A DNA stretch of 64,000 nucleotides from Erwinia sp. (GTDB lineage: Bacteria > Pseudomonadota > Gammaproteobacteria > Enterobacterales > Enterobacteriaceae): NCBI GenBank assembly GCA_964016415.1, contig OZ024666.1, positions 682,001 through 746,000 of the forward strand. Reading direction: 5' to 3'. The translations under genes were made by a program, and so were the position numbers. Below the pieces are notes generated by a model that saw only the letters and a list, made by a program, of their open reading frames with translations, was not told the origin of the DNA and ran no database searches. Positions 1-11,025 of the stretch are shown here, one piece after another (position 1 is the first letter of the stretch; each line of letters begins with the position of its first letter).

Positions 1-42
1 GCAATGCAGATAATTCGTCACCTCAACAGGCACAGGAATGAT

Positions 43-1140
43 ATGACTCAGCAGACTGCGTTGTTTGAACAGCATCAGGCCAGCGGTGCAAAGATGGTTG
101 ATTTTCATGGTTGGATGATGCCACTGCACTATGGTTCACAGATTGATGAACATCATCAGGTACGTAGTGATGCAGGGATGTTTGATGTTTCACATATGAC
201 AATTGTTGATTTGAAAGGGGCTCGTACCCGTGAGTTTCTTCGCTACCTGCTGGCCAATGATGTCAACAAACTTACCCAACCTGGCAAGGCCCTCTATACC
301 GGAATGCTGAATGCATCCGGTGGGGTGATTGATGATCTGATTGTCTATTTTTTTGATGAAACACAGTTTCGTCTGGTGGTGAATTCCGCCACACGTGAAA
401 AAGATCTGGCCTGGATCCAGAAGCAGGCACAACCTTATGCTGTCGATATCACTGTCAGAGATGACCTCTCACTGATTGCAGTGCAGGGTCCTGAGGCGCA
501 GAAAAAAGCCCAAACTGTGTTTAGTGAACAGCAACGCCAGGCCGTCGCGGGAATGAAGCCTTTCTTCGGTGTGCAATCGGATGGGTGGTTTATAGCGACC
601 ACCGGGTATACCGGAGAGTCTGGCTATGAAATCGCGCTGCCGAATGATCAGGTCTCTGATATATGGCGTAAATTGCTCGCAGCCGGGGTTGCTCCTGCGG
701 GACTTGGTGCACGCGATACTTTACGTCTTGAAGCTGGAATGAACCTCTATGGTCAGGAGATGGATGAGTCGATTTCACCGCTTGCTGCAAATATGGGTTG
801 GACTATAGCCTGGCAACCTGCAGAACGCGATTTTATTGGCCGGGCTGTGCTTGAAAAGCAGCGGGAAGCGCGTACAGAACGCCTTGTTGGGTTGCTGATG
901 ACAGAAAAAGGCGTATTGCGCGGTGGCTATCCTGTACGTTTTACTGACCAGAACGGCCAGATTGCAGAAGGGGTTATTACCAGTGGTTCATTCTCCCCGA
1001 CGCTTGGATGCAGTATTGCGCTTGCGCGTGTACCTGACGGCATCGGCAGTGAAGCAGTAGTTGAAATTCGCCATCGTGGAGTTCCTGTAAAAGTCACTCA
1101 ACCTATTTTTGTTCGCGCCGGTAAACCGGTAGCACAATAA
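43..1140 (+). CDS. gcvT: Aminomethyltransferase, glycine cleavage T protein
   Basis: T-protein of the glycine cleavage system. It takes the aminomethyl group carried on lipoylated GcvH, transfers the methylene to tetrahydrofolate and releases ammonia in the cytoplasm. At 365 aa it is nearly the same length as the E. coli enzyme (364). It has the family segments [14 protein letters not shown] near residue 20, [10 protein letters not shown] near 93-102 (conserved Asp pair D97/D98), and TGYTGE(S)GYE near 190. The start is taken at 43 because AGGA lies 5 bases upstream and the protein then begins MTQQT like E. coli; the in-frame ATG at 4 has no such support. First gene of gcvT-gcvH-gcvP; the promoter lies before the window. 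Confidence 0.97.
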   Translation: MTQQTALFEQHQASGAKMVDFHGWMMPLHYGSQIDEHHQVRSDAGMFDVSHMTIVDLKGARTREFLRYLLANDVNKLTQPGKALYTGMLNASGGVIDDLIVYFFDETQFRLVVNSATREKDLAWIQKQAQPYAVDITVRDDLSLIAVQGPEAQKKAQTVFSEQQRQAVAGMKPFFGVQSDGWFIATTGYTGESGYEIALPNDQVSDIWRKLLAAGVAPAGLGARDTLRLEAGMNLYGQEMDESISPLAANMGWTIAWQPAERDFIGRAVLEKQREARTERLVGLLMTEKGVLRGGYPVRFTDQNGQIAEGVITSGSFSPTLGCSIALARVPDGIGSEAVVEIRHRGVPVKVTQPIFVRAGKPVAQ

Positions 1141-1163
1141 CAACCTGTAAAGAGGATGCGGCA

Positions 1164-1550
1164 ATGAGTAATGTACCTGATGAGTTGAAATATCGTGATA
1201 GCCATGAATGGGTGCGTCAGGATGAAACCGGAGTTTGGACTGTAGGGATTACCGAGCATGCGCAAGAGTTGCTGGGGGATATGGTCTTTGTCGATCTGCC
1301 TGAAACAGGACAATCATTCAGTCAGGGTGATGACTGTGCAGTGGCTGAATCAGTAAAAGCAGCTTCTGATATTTACGCGCCTCTGAGTGGTGAAATTATC
1401 GCGATTAACCAGGCACTGGAAGGAGAGCCTGAGCTGGTGAACAGTGATCCCTATGGTGCGGGCTGGCTGTTTAAGATCAAAGTCAGCGAAGCGGATGAAA
1501 TTGATGCGCTGCTTGATGCAGCCGCTTATCGAGACATCATTGCCGAATAA
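1164..1550 (+). CDS. gcvH: Glycine cleavage H protein (lipoyl carrier)
   Basis: H-protein, the lipoylated shuttle that carries the aminomethyl intermediate between GcvP, GcvT and lipoamide dehydrogenase. 128 aa, the usual size. The lipoyl-attachment lysine is K65 in ESVKAASD. It starts 23 bases after the gcvT stop with a GAGG ribosome site, so it is co-transcribed with gcvT and gcvP. Confidence 0.97.
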   Translation: MSNVPDELKYRDSHEWVRQDETGVWTVGITEHAQELLGDMVFVDLPETGQSFSQGDDCAVAESVKAASDIYAPLSGEIIAINQALEGEPELVNSDPYGAGWLFKIKVSEADEIDALLDAAAYRDIIAE

Positions 1551-1617
1551 TCATATAACTTCAAGGATGACAAGCTTGGTCGTCCCGTCTCTTTTACGCC
1601 ACATCCAGGATATGCTC

Positions 1618-4488
1618 ATGACCCAAACCCTCAGTCAACTTGAACATACTGATGCTTTCATTCAACGCCATATTGGTCCTTCTGAACAGCAGCAGACAGC
1701 GATGCTGAATGCAGTAGGAGCCTCTTCACTGGAAGCGCTGATCAGATCTATCGTTCCTGCTGATATTCAGCTGCCGGGGCCACCCGCTGTGGGGGAGGCT
1801 GTCACTGAACATCAGGCGCTTGCTGAACTGAAAGCCATCGCCAGCCATAATATACGTTATAAATCTTTTATCGGCATGGGATATTCACCGGTATTGATGC
1901 CGCCGGTTATTTTACGGAACTTGCTGGAGAATCCAGGCTGGTACACGGCATATACTCCCTATCAACCCGAAGTCTCTCAGGGACGCTTACAAGCGTTACT
2001 TAATTTTCAGCAGGTAACGATTGATTTAACTGGCCTTGATATAGCGTCAGCTTCCTTGCTGGATGAAGCGACGGCGGCCGCAGAAGCCATGGCGATGGCA
2101 AAGCGTATCAGTAAACTGAAAGGCACTAATACTTTTTTTGTTGCCAGTGATGTGCATCCGCAGACACTCGATGTCGTACTAACCAGGGCTGAGACATTTG
2201 GTTTTACTGTGGTGGTGGATGAGGTAGCACGCATCAGCGAATATTCAGATTTGTTTGGTGTACTGTTACAGCAAGTCGGTACGACCGGAGAGGTTCATGA
2301 TTATACTTCTGTGATAGCTGAACTGAAACAGCAGAAAATTGTGGTTGCTGTGGCGGCCGATTTTATGTCTCTGGTGTTGCTGGAAGGCCCGGGGAAGCAC
2401 GGCGCAGATATGGTGTTTGGTTCAGCACAGCGCTTTGGGGTGCCGATGGGTTACGGCGGACCTCATGCCGCATTTTTCGCCACCAAAGATGAGCACAAAC
2501 GTGCGATGCCAGGACGCATCATCGGTGTATCACGCGATGCGGCAGGCAATGTTGCTTTGCGTATGGCGATGCAAACTCGTGAGCAGCATATTCGTCGTGA
2601 AAAAGCGAACTCAAATATATGTACATCACAAGTATTGCTGGCGAACATAGCCGGATGTTATGCGGTTTACCACGGTCCACAAGGTATAAAAACCATTGCC
2701 ACACGCATTCATCGGTTAACCACTATTCTTGCTGATTTGTTGCAACAGCAGGGGGCGACTCTGCGTCATCAACACTGGTTTGATACGCTGACAGTAGAGG
2801 TCAGTGATAAAGAGGCTATCTGTGCCAGAGCTCTGAGTTTCGGGATCAATTTGCGTACTGATCTTTCGGGTGCCGTAGGGATCACACTCAATGAAACCAC
2901 TACGCGTGAAGATATCACCGCGTTGGTTACTATTGTTACTGGTAAGGACGTTACGCCAGATTTTGCCAGCTGTGATCAGCAGGCACAGGCAAAACAGATT
3001 ATTCCAGCAGCAGTACAACGTCAAAGTCCTATTCTTACTCACCCGGTATTTAATAGTTATCATAGTGAAACTGAGATGATGCGCTATATGCATAGTATCG
3101 AGCGTAAGGATCTGGCATTAAATCAGGCTATGATCCCACTAGGCTCCTGCACAATGAAACTGAATGCTGCGGCAGAGATGATACCAATAACCTGGCCGGA
3201 GTTTACTGAACTTCATCCTTTCTGTCCTCCTGAACAGGCGAAAGGATATTTGCTAATGATCAGTCAACTCTCACAGTGGCTGGTACAATTGACTGGTTAT
3301 GATGCGCTTTGTATGCAACCGAACTCAGGGGCGCAAGGCGAATACGCCGGGTTGTTGGCGATTCGCCGTTATCATGAAAGTCGTGGTGATACTGCACGAC
3401 ACATTTGCTTAATTCCTGCCTCAGCACATGGCACTAACCCGGCCTCAGCACAAATGGCTGGAATGTCAGTGGTAGTGGTGGCCTGTGATAAACAGGGCAA
3501 TATTGATCTCGATGATTTAAAGAAACGAGCTGCAGAGGCAGGTGATGCGCTTTCCTGCATTATAGTGACATACCCTTCGACGCATGGTGTATACGAAGAG
3601 ACTATTAGTCAGGCTTGCGAAATTGTGCATCAGTTCGGCGGGCAAGTGTATCTGGATGGTGCCAATATGAACGCGCAAGTCGGGATAACGACACCGGGCT
3701 ACATTGGCGCAGATGTTTCGCATCTGAATTTACATAAAACCTTCTGCATCCCTCACGGTGGCGGCGGGCCGGGCATGGGGCCGATCGGTGTTAAAGCGCA
3801 TTTGGCCCCCTTTGTACCCGGTCACAGTGTGGTACACATTGAGGGAATGTTAACCAGTAAAGGCGCAGTTTCTGCGGCGCCTTTTGGCAGTGCTTCCATT
3901 CTGCCTATCAGCTGGATGTATATTCGTATGATGGGGGCCGAAGGTCTGCGACAAGCCAGTGCAGTGGCGATTCTTAATGCTAACTATATTGTCACGCGGC
4001 TGGGTGGTGTTTGGCCAGTATTATATACCGGTAAAGAAGGGCGGGTGGCTCATGAGTGCATTCTGGATATCCGTCCACTGAAAGAACAGACGGGCATTAG
4101 CGAACTCGATATTGCTAAACGTCTGATTGATTATGGATTTCATGCTCCTACAATGTCTTTTCCGGTAACCGGAACACTTATGGTGGAGCCTACCGAGTCT
4201 GAGAGTCAGCAGGAGCTGGATCGTTTTATCGACGCGATGCTCGCTATTCGCAAAGAGATTGATCGCGTCGCAGCTGGCGATTGGCCTGTTGACGATAATC
4301 CTCTGGTCAATGCACCCCATACTCAGCAGGAGTTAGCGGGTGACTGGTCACATCCTTATAGCCGTGAAGAAGCCGTATTCCCGGCGGGCAGCGATAATAA
4401 ATACTGGCCGGCGGTGAAACGTCTCGATGATGTTTATGGTGACCGTAATGTTTTTTGTTCTTGCGTTGCTATCAGTGAGTACGCTTAA
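1618..4488 (+). CDS. gcvP: Glycine dehydrogenase (decarboxylating), P protein
   Basis: PLP-dependent glycine decarboxylase of the glycine cleavage system, which transfers the aminomethyl group to lipoyl-GcvH. 956 aa against 957 in E. coli. The PLP lysine is K707 in [18 protein letters not shown], followed by the glycine-rich loop. The ATG at 1618 is preferred over an in-frame ATG at 1612 because AGGA at 1607-1610 is 7 bases from the former and only 1 from the latter. Third gene of the operon. GcvA, which normally switches this operon, is a pseudogene elsewhere in the window (57374-58055). Confidence 0.97.
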   Translation: MTQTLSQLEHTDAFIQRHIGPSEQQQTAMLNAVGASSLEALIRSIVPADIQLPGPPAVGEAVTEHQALAELKAIASHNIRYKSFIGMGYSPVLMPPVILRNLLENPGWYTAYTPYQPEVSQGRLQALLNFQQVTIDLTGLDIASASLLDEATAAAEAMAMAKRISKLKGTNTFFVASDVHPQTLDVVLTRAETFGFTVVVDEVARISEYSDLFGVLLQQVGTTGEVHDYTSVIAELKQQKIVVAVAADFMSLVLLEGPGKHGADMVFGSAQRFGVPMGYGGPHAAFFATKDEHKRAMPGRIIGVSRDAAGNVALRMAMQTREQHIRREKANSNICTSQVLLANIAGCYAVYHGPQGIKTIATRIHRLTTILADLLQQQGATLRHQHWFDTLTVEVSDKEAICARALSFGINLRTDLSGAVGITLNETTTREDITALVTIVTGKDVTPDFASCDQQAQAKQIIPAAVQRQSPILTHPVFNSYHSETEMMRYMHSIERKDLALNQAMIPLGSCTMKLNAAAEMIPITWPEFTELHPFCPPEQAKGYLLMISQLSQWLVQLTGYDALCMQPNSGAQGEYAGLLAIRRYHESRGDTARHICLIPASAHGTNPASAQMAGMSVVVVACDKQGNIDLDDLKKRAAEAGDALSCIIVTYPSTHGVYEETISQACEIVHQFGGQVYLDGANMNAQVGITTPGYIGADVSHLNLHKTFCIPHGGGGPGMGPIGVKAHLAPFVPGHSVVHIEGMLTSKGAVSAAPFGSASILPISWMYIRMMGAEGLRQASAVAILNANYIVTRLGGVWPVLYTGKEGRVAHECILDIRPLKEQTGISELDIAKRLIDYGFHAPTMSFPVTGTLMVEPTESESQQELDRFIDAMLAIRKEIDRVAAGDWPVDDNPLVNAPHTQQELAGDWSHPYSREEAVFPAGSDNKYWPAVKRLDDVYGDRNVFCSCVAISEYA

Positions 4489-4507
4489 TTTCACCTGATT
4501 GTCAGCA

Positions 4508-4525
4508 GGGGGCCAAATGGCCCCC
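4508..4525 (+). terminator. Stem-loop after gcvP
   Basis: A perfect 7-bp GC stem (GGGGGCC, loop AAAT, GGCCCCC) begins 20 bases after the gcvP stop. No T-run follows, so it may be a 3' stabilising hairpin rather than a full intrinsic terminator. A second dyad (TGTCAGT, loop GTGTT, ACTGACA at 4563-4581) lies just before the IS. Confidence 0.55.
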
Positions 4526-4660
4526 GATACAAAAATCCATATTCCCTTTTCGTCCTCTGCAGTGTCAGTGTGTTACTGACAGGGATTTTGTAGTGGCACA
4601 CTGAATTTGGCCACCTGAGCAGAGGTGATATGCTCACCTCAACATCTTATAGGTGAACCA

Positions 4661-5826
<1,166 letters not shown>

Positions 5827-5834
5827 CCACTACA

Positions 5835-6113
5835 GGTCCGCCATCCCGGAGGGGAGTTTAACCTCAAAGAACCCTCTACTCAGCGATATCGGAAGACAGA
5901 TTACGCAACCTATCACATTGGTTGCTTTTTTAGCTTACAAGTGTACTCTGAAATTATTGTCAGTTACTCTTACTCCCTGATTGCTACCTGTTGGAATCAG
6001 AAGGGACGTTTTTTTGATGAAAATAGCTGACACAAATGCGGTAACAGCCTTCGTGCGTGAGTTATCTCTTTCATGGAAGAGACCGGATCAGACAGACACA
6101 GTAAGCATAGAAA
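5835..6113 (+). other. Intergenic remnant right of IS copy 1
   Basis: 279 bases between the IS and trhA. The first 70 bases hold no recognisable gene but end in a good intrinsic terminator (5905-5931), which has no intact gene upstream of it. This looks like the tail of something deleted or cut by the IS. The remainder is presumably the trhA leader. No gene is supported. Confidence 0.5.
5905..5931 (+). terminator. Orphan intrinsic terminator
   Basis: GCAACC, loop TATCACATT, GGTTGC, then six T. Correct geometry for + strand termination, but the only upstream gene is the IS transposase about 80 bases away, so the original transcript is probably gone. Confidence 0.7.
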
Positions 6114-6767
6114 ATGAAAGCCAAAACAGAGACACAGCAGGGTTATTCTTTCAATGAAGAACTGGCGAACAGCCTTAGTCATGGTTTAGGAGCAATTCTT
6201 GCCATTATTGGGCTGGTCTTATTGCTTAACCGTGCTTCAGCCAGTCAGGCTGATATGCTTACGTTTCTTAGCTACACGCTCTATGGCGGGAGCTTAATTT
6301 TACTTTTTCTCGCATCAACCCTTTATCATGCGGTTCCACAGCCAGGGGCAAAAAAGTGGTTAAAAAAAATTGACCACTGCGCGATCTATCTGTTGATCGC
6401 CGGTACTTATACTCCATTTCTTCTTGTGGGCCTGAAGTCTTCTTTAGCGCATGGATTAATGGCGGTGATTTGGTTGCTGGCATTAGCGGGTGTGGCGTTT
6501 AAATTGTTTTTTGCTCACCGTTTCAGGCTGCTATCTGTGCTGACCTATCTACTCATGGGGTGGTTATCACTCATTGTGATATATCAGCTCGCTCTGACCC
6601 TCCCCGCAACCGGGTTAGGGTTGCTTGCTTTGGGAGGGGTTGTTTACTCTCTTGGGGTGATTTTTTATGTTGCCCGCCGTATCCCATACAATCATGTCAT
6701 CTGGCATGGTTTTGTGCTGGGCGGCAGTCTTTGTCACTTTTGCGCCATCTACTTTTATGTCAGATAA
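6114..6767 (+). CDS. trhA: Hemolysin III family membrane protein TrhA (YqfA)
   Basis: 217-aa inner-membrane protein of the hemolysin III / PAQR-like family, close to E. coli YqfA (219 aa) throughout. It has seven predicted hydrophobic segments. The conserved residues are SHG in the first segment (NSLSHGLGA), STLYHAVP, the [17 protein letters not shown]-type stretch (here [10 protein letters not shown]), and the final [12 protein letters not shown] histidines expected to bind metal. In E. coli the protein is linked to membrane energetics and fluidity; its exact activity is unsettled. A single gene convergent with ygfZ. Confidence 0.94.
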   Translation: MKAKTETQQGYSFNEELANSLSHGLGAILAIIGLVLLLNRASASQADMLTFLSYTLYGGSLILLFLASTLYHAVPQPGAKKWLKKIDHCAIYLLIAGTYTPFLLVGLKSSLAHGLMAVIWLLALAGVAFKLFFAHRFRLLSVLTYLLMGWLSLIVIYQLALTLPATGLGLLALGGVVYSLGVIFYVARRIPYNHVIWHGFVLGGSLCHFCAIYFYVR

Positions 6768-6773
6768 TACGCT

Positions 6774-7757
6774 TCATTCGAGCAGGTAAGGTAAAGGCTG
6801 CAGGGATAGCTGGCTGGTTACCTCACCGGGGACATGGAACTCACTCTCTGCGGGTAGATCATTATTCAGTACGGCCTGAATCCAGAGCTGTTGATTACGC
6901 ATCCGGCAGGCCGCCAGTACTGTGCCAGTACGACGCCAGTTATCACCCAGTTTTAGTTCCAGCCCACTGTTTATTTCCGTGAGCAAGTCAGCTTTACCGG
7001 CAAGCCAGAACAGGGCGCGTTTGTTAGCGCCACGAAACTTTGCTCTGGCGACCATTTCCTGTCCGCTGTAACAGCCTTTTTTAAAACTGATGGCATCAAG
7101 TGCCTGTAAATTTGTTGCCTGGGGGATAAACTGTGCGCTGGTTGCACTGTCGATGACAGGCAAGCCGGCTTCAATATCCAGTGCCAGCCACTGCTGGCTG
7201 TCTGTCTGTTGCGCAGTACCCGCTAGTTGCTGACAAAGTTCAGCGGCTTGCCCGGGGGGCAGAGCCAGCAGGAAACGTTCTGCGGGTTGCCCGAACCACA
7301 GCAGCGAGGCATCCCCCTCCTGGACAGCAGGAGATTGTGCATCCGGCAGGTGTGAAAAGTGGGTTGCAAGTGCAGCTCGACAACCCGAACCCGCAACACC
7401 CAATAGCACCATATGTTCATCAGCGCTGATCGCGACTTCAGAAAAAACAGCGTACTTTTTCAGTTCAGTGATTTGCACCGCCTGCACACTGCGTCGCGTG
7501 ATATAGGCCAGTTGCGGCCCTGAGCGATGAAACAGGCGTAGTGTGCTCCACATTTTCCCTTTCGCGTCACAGTGCGCAGCAAGTTTGTGCTCGTGCGGCT
7601 GCAGCGCTGCGACATCAAGCGTTAGCTGTCCCTGCAGATAGCTGATGCTATCAGCACCGCTGACAGTGGTGAGTGCCCAGTCTTCCAGAGAGATTAATGA
7701 AAGAGGTAACTCAGTTGCCGGGAGAGGCAGCTGTGCAGCAAAAGGAAAAGTAATCAT
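6774..7757 (-). CDS. ygfZ: tRNA-modifying / Fe-S maintenance protein YgfZ
   Basis: Folate-dependent GcvT-related protein that supports Fe-S enzymes such as MiaB. 327 aa, as in E. coli (326). The family signature is KKGCYSGQE with the key cysteine at C229; the usual Thr is Ser here. The start at 7757 has AGGA 7 bases upstream and gives MITFPF; a longer in-frame ATG at 7784 lacks support. Ends 7 bases from trhA, convergent. Confidence 0.95.
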   Translation of the reverse strand: MITFPFAAQLPLPATELPLSLISLEDWALTTVSGADSISYLQGQLTLDVAALQPHEHKLAAHCDAKGKMWSTLRLFHRSGPQLAYITRRSVQAVQITELKKYAVFSEVAISADEHMVLLGVAGSGCRAALATHFSHLPDAQSPAVQEGDASLLWFGQPAERFLLALPPGQAAELCQQLAGTAQQTDSQQWLALDIEAGLPVIDSATSAQFIPQATNLQALDAISFKKGCYSGQEMVARAKFRGANKRALFWLAGKADLLTEINSGLELKLGDNWRRTGTVLAACRMRNQQLWIQAVLNNDLPAESEFHVPGEVTSQLSLQPLPYLLE

Positions 7758-7979
7758 GGCAGTTTCCTGAAAGAAAATGGGCAAGTACTACTATGTTAAA
7801 AGAGGCCAGTGACATTGCAAATGGTTTTCTGTGATGTGATGTGACGTGAAGGCCTGAGGGGAAAAAGTGATGAAACATCAGGATTGTGAACCAGGCTGAA
7901 AAGTTCATATTTGTATCCGACACAAGACAGAAAAGATCTTACACTCTTTACCTCGGAACAATATTTTTTGAGGCAGGGG

Positions 7980-8240
7980 ATGAAAAATATAGCGCAAATA
8001 GGCTGGGCGTGCCGCAGGGGAATGCGTGAGCTGGACATCATGCTTATGCCTTTTTTTCAGCATGAGTTTGAGAGTTTAAGCGAGCAGCAGCAACAGACTT
8101 TTATCCGTTTGCTTGACTGCGATGATCCTGATTTGTTCAACTGGCTAATGCAGCACGGTGAACCTGATGATGAAGCGTTAAACCAAATCATTCAGCTTAT
8201 CCGGCAGCGTAATTTACAGCGTGAGCCGTCAGGTTATTAA
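7980..8240 (+). CDS. sdhE: FAD assembly factor SdhE
   Basis: 86-aa cytoplasmic factor that promotes covalent flavinylation of SdhA and FrdA. The diagnostic RRGMRELD (RGxxE) motif is near residue 14, with [11 protein letters not shown] further on. The start at 7980 has AGGGG immediately upstream and matches the family N-terminus; the open frame upstream to 7911 does not look coding. The 3' end overlaps cptA by 20 bases, as in E. coli. Confidence 0.95.
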   Translation: MKNIAQIGWACRRGMRELDIMLMPFFQHEFESLSEQQQQTFIRLLDCDDPDLFNWLMQHGEPDDEALNQIIQLIRQRNLQREPSGY

Positions 8241-8640
8241 ACTGCATTGCTCCAGGCGATGCCTGCAGATATCTGGCATACTGCATGGCACAGTGGTGGC
8301 CGCATTGTTGCTGGTTCCCTTTATTACTGAATTCACCACAGCGTATTACATGCTGTTACTGCTCCCCCTCATTGCCGCTGAAGGACATCGCAGTCAGTGG
8401 CGAATTCGTCAGCAGTGTGGCAAGGTTGTGCTACACCATGACGGAGTGTGGGAGTATCAGGCTCACCACTGGTCGGTGCAACGTTATCTGTTGTTACCGC
8501 AGCCGTTACTGGTGGACTTGCGGAACTCGTCGGGTCACAGTCTGCGACTCTGTCCCTTCCGTGACAGCATGTCAGAGACAGAGTGGCGAACTGTGCGCCG
8601 TTCGCTATTATCACTGCACGGCAAGCAGTCAGGCCCGTGA
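8221..8640 (+). CDS. cptA: Membrane protein CptA/YgfX
   Basis: 139-aa protein with two adjacent hydrophobic segments (about residues 16-50) and a soluble C-terminal domain, matching YgfX, the sdhE partner described as a toxin-like inhibitor of cell-division and cytoskeletal proteins. GTG start inside the end of sdhE; the 20-base overlap implies translational coupling. Sequence is more diverged from E. coli than its neighbours, but length, topology and position agree. Confidence 0.88.
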   Translation: MSRQVIKLHCSRRCLQISGILHGTVVAALLLVPFITEFTTAYYMLLLLPLIAAEGHRSQWRIRQQCGKVVLHHDGVWEYQAHHWSVQRYLLLPQPLLVDLRNSSGHSLRLCPFRDSMSETEWRTVRRSLLSLHGKQSGP

Positions 8641-8668
8641 GAGTCGCTGGTGTGTGCTTTATCCGGTT

Positions 8669-9187
8669 TTATAACAGTGAGGCAGTCTCTGTAAGAATTT
8701 GTTCACACCACTGGCTGATTCGCTCGTCAGAGAGTTCAAACTGATTGATATCATCAAGGGCCAGTCCGACGAAGCGACCTTGCTGACCGAGCAGCGGTTT
8801 CTGGCTGGTGAAGGTGTAGCCTTCATTTGGCCAGCTGCCTACATACTGTACCCCCAGTGGTAACAAAAGATCGTAAAGCATGCCCATAGCGTCGAGAAAC
8901 CATTCACCGTAATCGACCTGATCCCCCAGACCAAACAGAGCGACAATTTTGCCTTGCAGATTGAGCGTCGGTAAATCCGCCCATACTTTTTCCCAGTCCT
9001 CCTGCAGTTCACCAAAGTCCCAAGTGGGAATGCCTAGGATCAGCATGTCATACTGTTCCATCAGTGAGATACTCTCTTCGCGAAGATTGTGTAGCGTCAC
9101 TAACTCTTCACCGATCACATCACGAATTTTTTCTGCTGCCATTTCGGTATAGCAGGTGCTGGAGCCATAAAAAAGACCAATATTCAT
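8669..9187 (-). CDS. fldB: Flavodoxin 2
   Basis: 172-aa FMN electron carrier. The phosphate-binding loop is [12 protein letters not shown] at the N-terminus; the FMN-contact stretches [13 protein letters not shown] and [16 protein letters not shown] follow. Almost identical in length to E. coli FldB (173). The start at 9187 gives [10 protein letters not shown]; the open frame further upstream is not coding. Divergent from xerD. Confidence 0.96.
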   Translation of the reverse strand: MNIGLFYGSSTCYTEMAAEKIRDVIGEELVTLHNLREESISLMEQYDMLILGIPTWDFGELQEDWEKVWADLPTLNLQGKIVALFGLGDQVDYGEWFLDAMGMLYDLLLPLGVQYVGSWPNEGYTFTSQKPLLGQQGRFVGLALDDINQFELSDERISQWCEQILTETASLL

Positions 9188-9366
9188 GATCAAAATACTC
9201 AATAAGCCTGATACAGTTGACGCGATTATATCAGAATTATACCGTTGATTAGGGAACATCCTGTCAACCCAGGTTTTACCAACAAAGATCACGGTAAACA
9301 TGCGACAGTCAGCAGGTCATGGGATACGTGTGCGATGGAGAAAGAGGTTAAATGTGAGGCAAGTGC

Positions 9367-10260
9367 ATGCAGGATAGCGATATTGTTGAACAGTTTCTTG
9401 ATGCCGTCTGGATAGAGCGTAACCTTGCGGAGAACACCTTGAGTGCATACCGACTCGATCTTAGTGCCCTGGCGTTGTGGGCGGCCGCACACCATACCAC
9501 CTTGTTAACGATAGAAAGCACAGACTTACAACAATATCTCGCGGAGCGTCTTGAAGGGGGATATAAAGCCAGCAGTTCCGCACGTTTATTGAGTGCCATG
9601 CGCCGGTTTTTCCTGTACCTTAACAGCGAAAAATTGCGCCATGATGACCCGAGCGCGTCACTCACTTCACCTAAGTTGCCACAGCGCTTACCAAAAGATC
9701 TCAGTGAGGCGCAGATTGAGCGCTTATTACAGGCACCTGATACGCAAACCCCGCTTGAATTACGCGACAAAGCCATGCTGGAACTGCTGTATGCTACCGG
9801 GTTACGCGTCAGTGAGTTAGTGGGGTTAACGCTCGAAAATGTCAGTTTACGACAAGGTGTCGTGCGGGTAATCGGGAAAGGTAACAAAGAACGGCTGGTA
9901 CCTTTGGGAGAAGAAGCGAGGTATTGGCTGGAGCACTTTATCGCTGGCGGACGTCCGGCTTTACTCAATGGACAGGTTTTGGATGTGCTGTTTCCCAGCA
10001 GCCGTGCCCGGCATATGACGCGTCAAACGTTCTGGCACAGAATCAAGCATTATGCTGTGATAGCGGGTATAGACAGTGAGAAACTCTCTCCTCATGTGCT
10101 CCGACACGCGTTCGCTACTCATTTATTGAATCATGGTGCTGATCTGCGGGTTGTACAGATGCTGCTTGGACACAGTGATTTATCAACAACACAAATTTAT
10201 ACTCATGTGGCGACTGAACGATTGCGGCAGTTACATGCGCAACATCATCCACGCGCCTGA
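9367..10260 (+). CDS. xerD: Site-specific tyrosine recombinase XerD
   Basis: 297-aa recombinase that, with XerC and FtsK, resolves chromosome dimers at dif. The SAM-like N-terminal domain holds NLAENTLSAYRLDL. The catalytic domain has GLRVSELV (R147), HVLRHAFATHLL, LLGHSDLSTTQIYTHV with nucleophile Y278. It heads the xerD-dsbC-recJ group, the same order as in E. coli. Confidence 0.97.
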   Translation: MQDSDIVEQFLDAVWIERNLAENTLSAYRLDLSALALWAAAHHTTLLTIESTDLQQYLAERLEGGYKASSSARLLSAMRRFFLYLNSEKLRHDDPSASLTSPKLPQRLPKDLSEAQIERLLQAPDTQTPLELRDKAMLELLYATGLRVSELVGLTLENVSLRQGVVRVIGKGNKERLVPLGEEARYWLEHFIAGGRPALLNGQVLDVLFPSSRARHMTRQTFWHRIKHYAVIAGIDSEKLSPHVLRHAFATHLLNHGADLRVVQMLLGHSDLSTTQIYTHVATERLRQLHAQHHPRA

Positions 10261-10315
10261 GCTGGCCTGGTGCAGGATACCATCATCAGTCAGCTCAGAT
10301 ACCAAAGGAAAAGTT

Positions 10316-11020
10316 ATGAAAAAGCGTTATTTACTCAGTGCTCTGTTCTTCGCCGTCACCAGCAGTGTGGTACATGCGGATGACAATGCGATAAAAAACT
10401 CGTTAAAAAAGGTTGGCATTGAGGATGCTGAGATTCACCCTGCACCTGTTGCAGGGGTAAAAACGGTGCTGACCGGGAACGGCGTACTGTATGTCACGGA
10501 TGATGGGAAGTATTTGATGGAGGGACCCCTGTATGATCTGAGCGGCGCCATTCCTGTTAATCAAACTCATGAACTACTGGCGACGAAAGCCGAAGCATTA
10601 AGTAAACAAATGATTGTTTACAAAGCCCCGAAAGAGAAATACGCAGTTACTGTCTTTACTGATATTACTTGTGGCTATTGCCATAAACTGCATGAAGAGA
10701 TGGCTGATTATAACGCGCTTGGTATCACCATCCGTTATCTGGCGTTTCCTCGTCAGGGATTGGAAACATCCACCGCGACTGAGATGAAGTCTATCTGGTG
10801 TGCCGCTGATCGTAACAAAGCTTTTGATGCGGCGATGAAAGGTGACAAGGTTGCACCCGCCAGCTGTGATATTGATTTGTCAAAACATTATCAACTCGGC
10901 ATTCAGTACGGTATCCAGGGTACGCCGGCCATCGTTACACCAGCAGGAAGTGTCATCCCCGGTTATCAGTCTGCTGCGCAGCTTAAACAAATACTGGACA
11001 GCCAGACCAAAGGTAACTGA
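10316..11020 (+). CDS. dsbC: Periplasmic disulfide isomerase DsbC
   Basis: 234-aa precursor with a signal peptide (MKKRYLL..., cleaved near VVHA-DD). It has an N-terminal dimerisation domain and a thioredoxin-fold domain with the active site CGYC (C119-C122, precursor numbering). A second cysteine pair (WCAAD, ASCDID) and the cis-proline GTPA are present. It reshuffles wrong disulfides in the periplasm and is kept reduced by DsbD. Start at 10316 with AAAGGAAAAG upstream. Followed 5 bases later by recJ. Confidence 0.96.
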   Translation: MKKRYLLSALFFAVTSSVVHADDNAIKNSLKKVGIEDAEIHPAPVAGVKTVLTGNGVLYVTDDGKYLMEGPLYDLSGAIPVNQTHELLATKAEALSKQMIVYKAPKEKYAVTVFTDITCGYCHKLHEEMADYNALGITIRYLAFPRQGLETSTATEMKSIWCAADRNKAFDAAMKGDKVAPASCDIDLSKHYQLGIQYGIQGTPAIVTPAGSVIPGYQSAAQLKQILDSQTKGN

Positions 11021-11025
11021 TTGTC

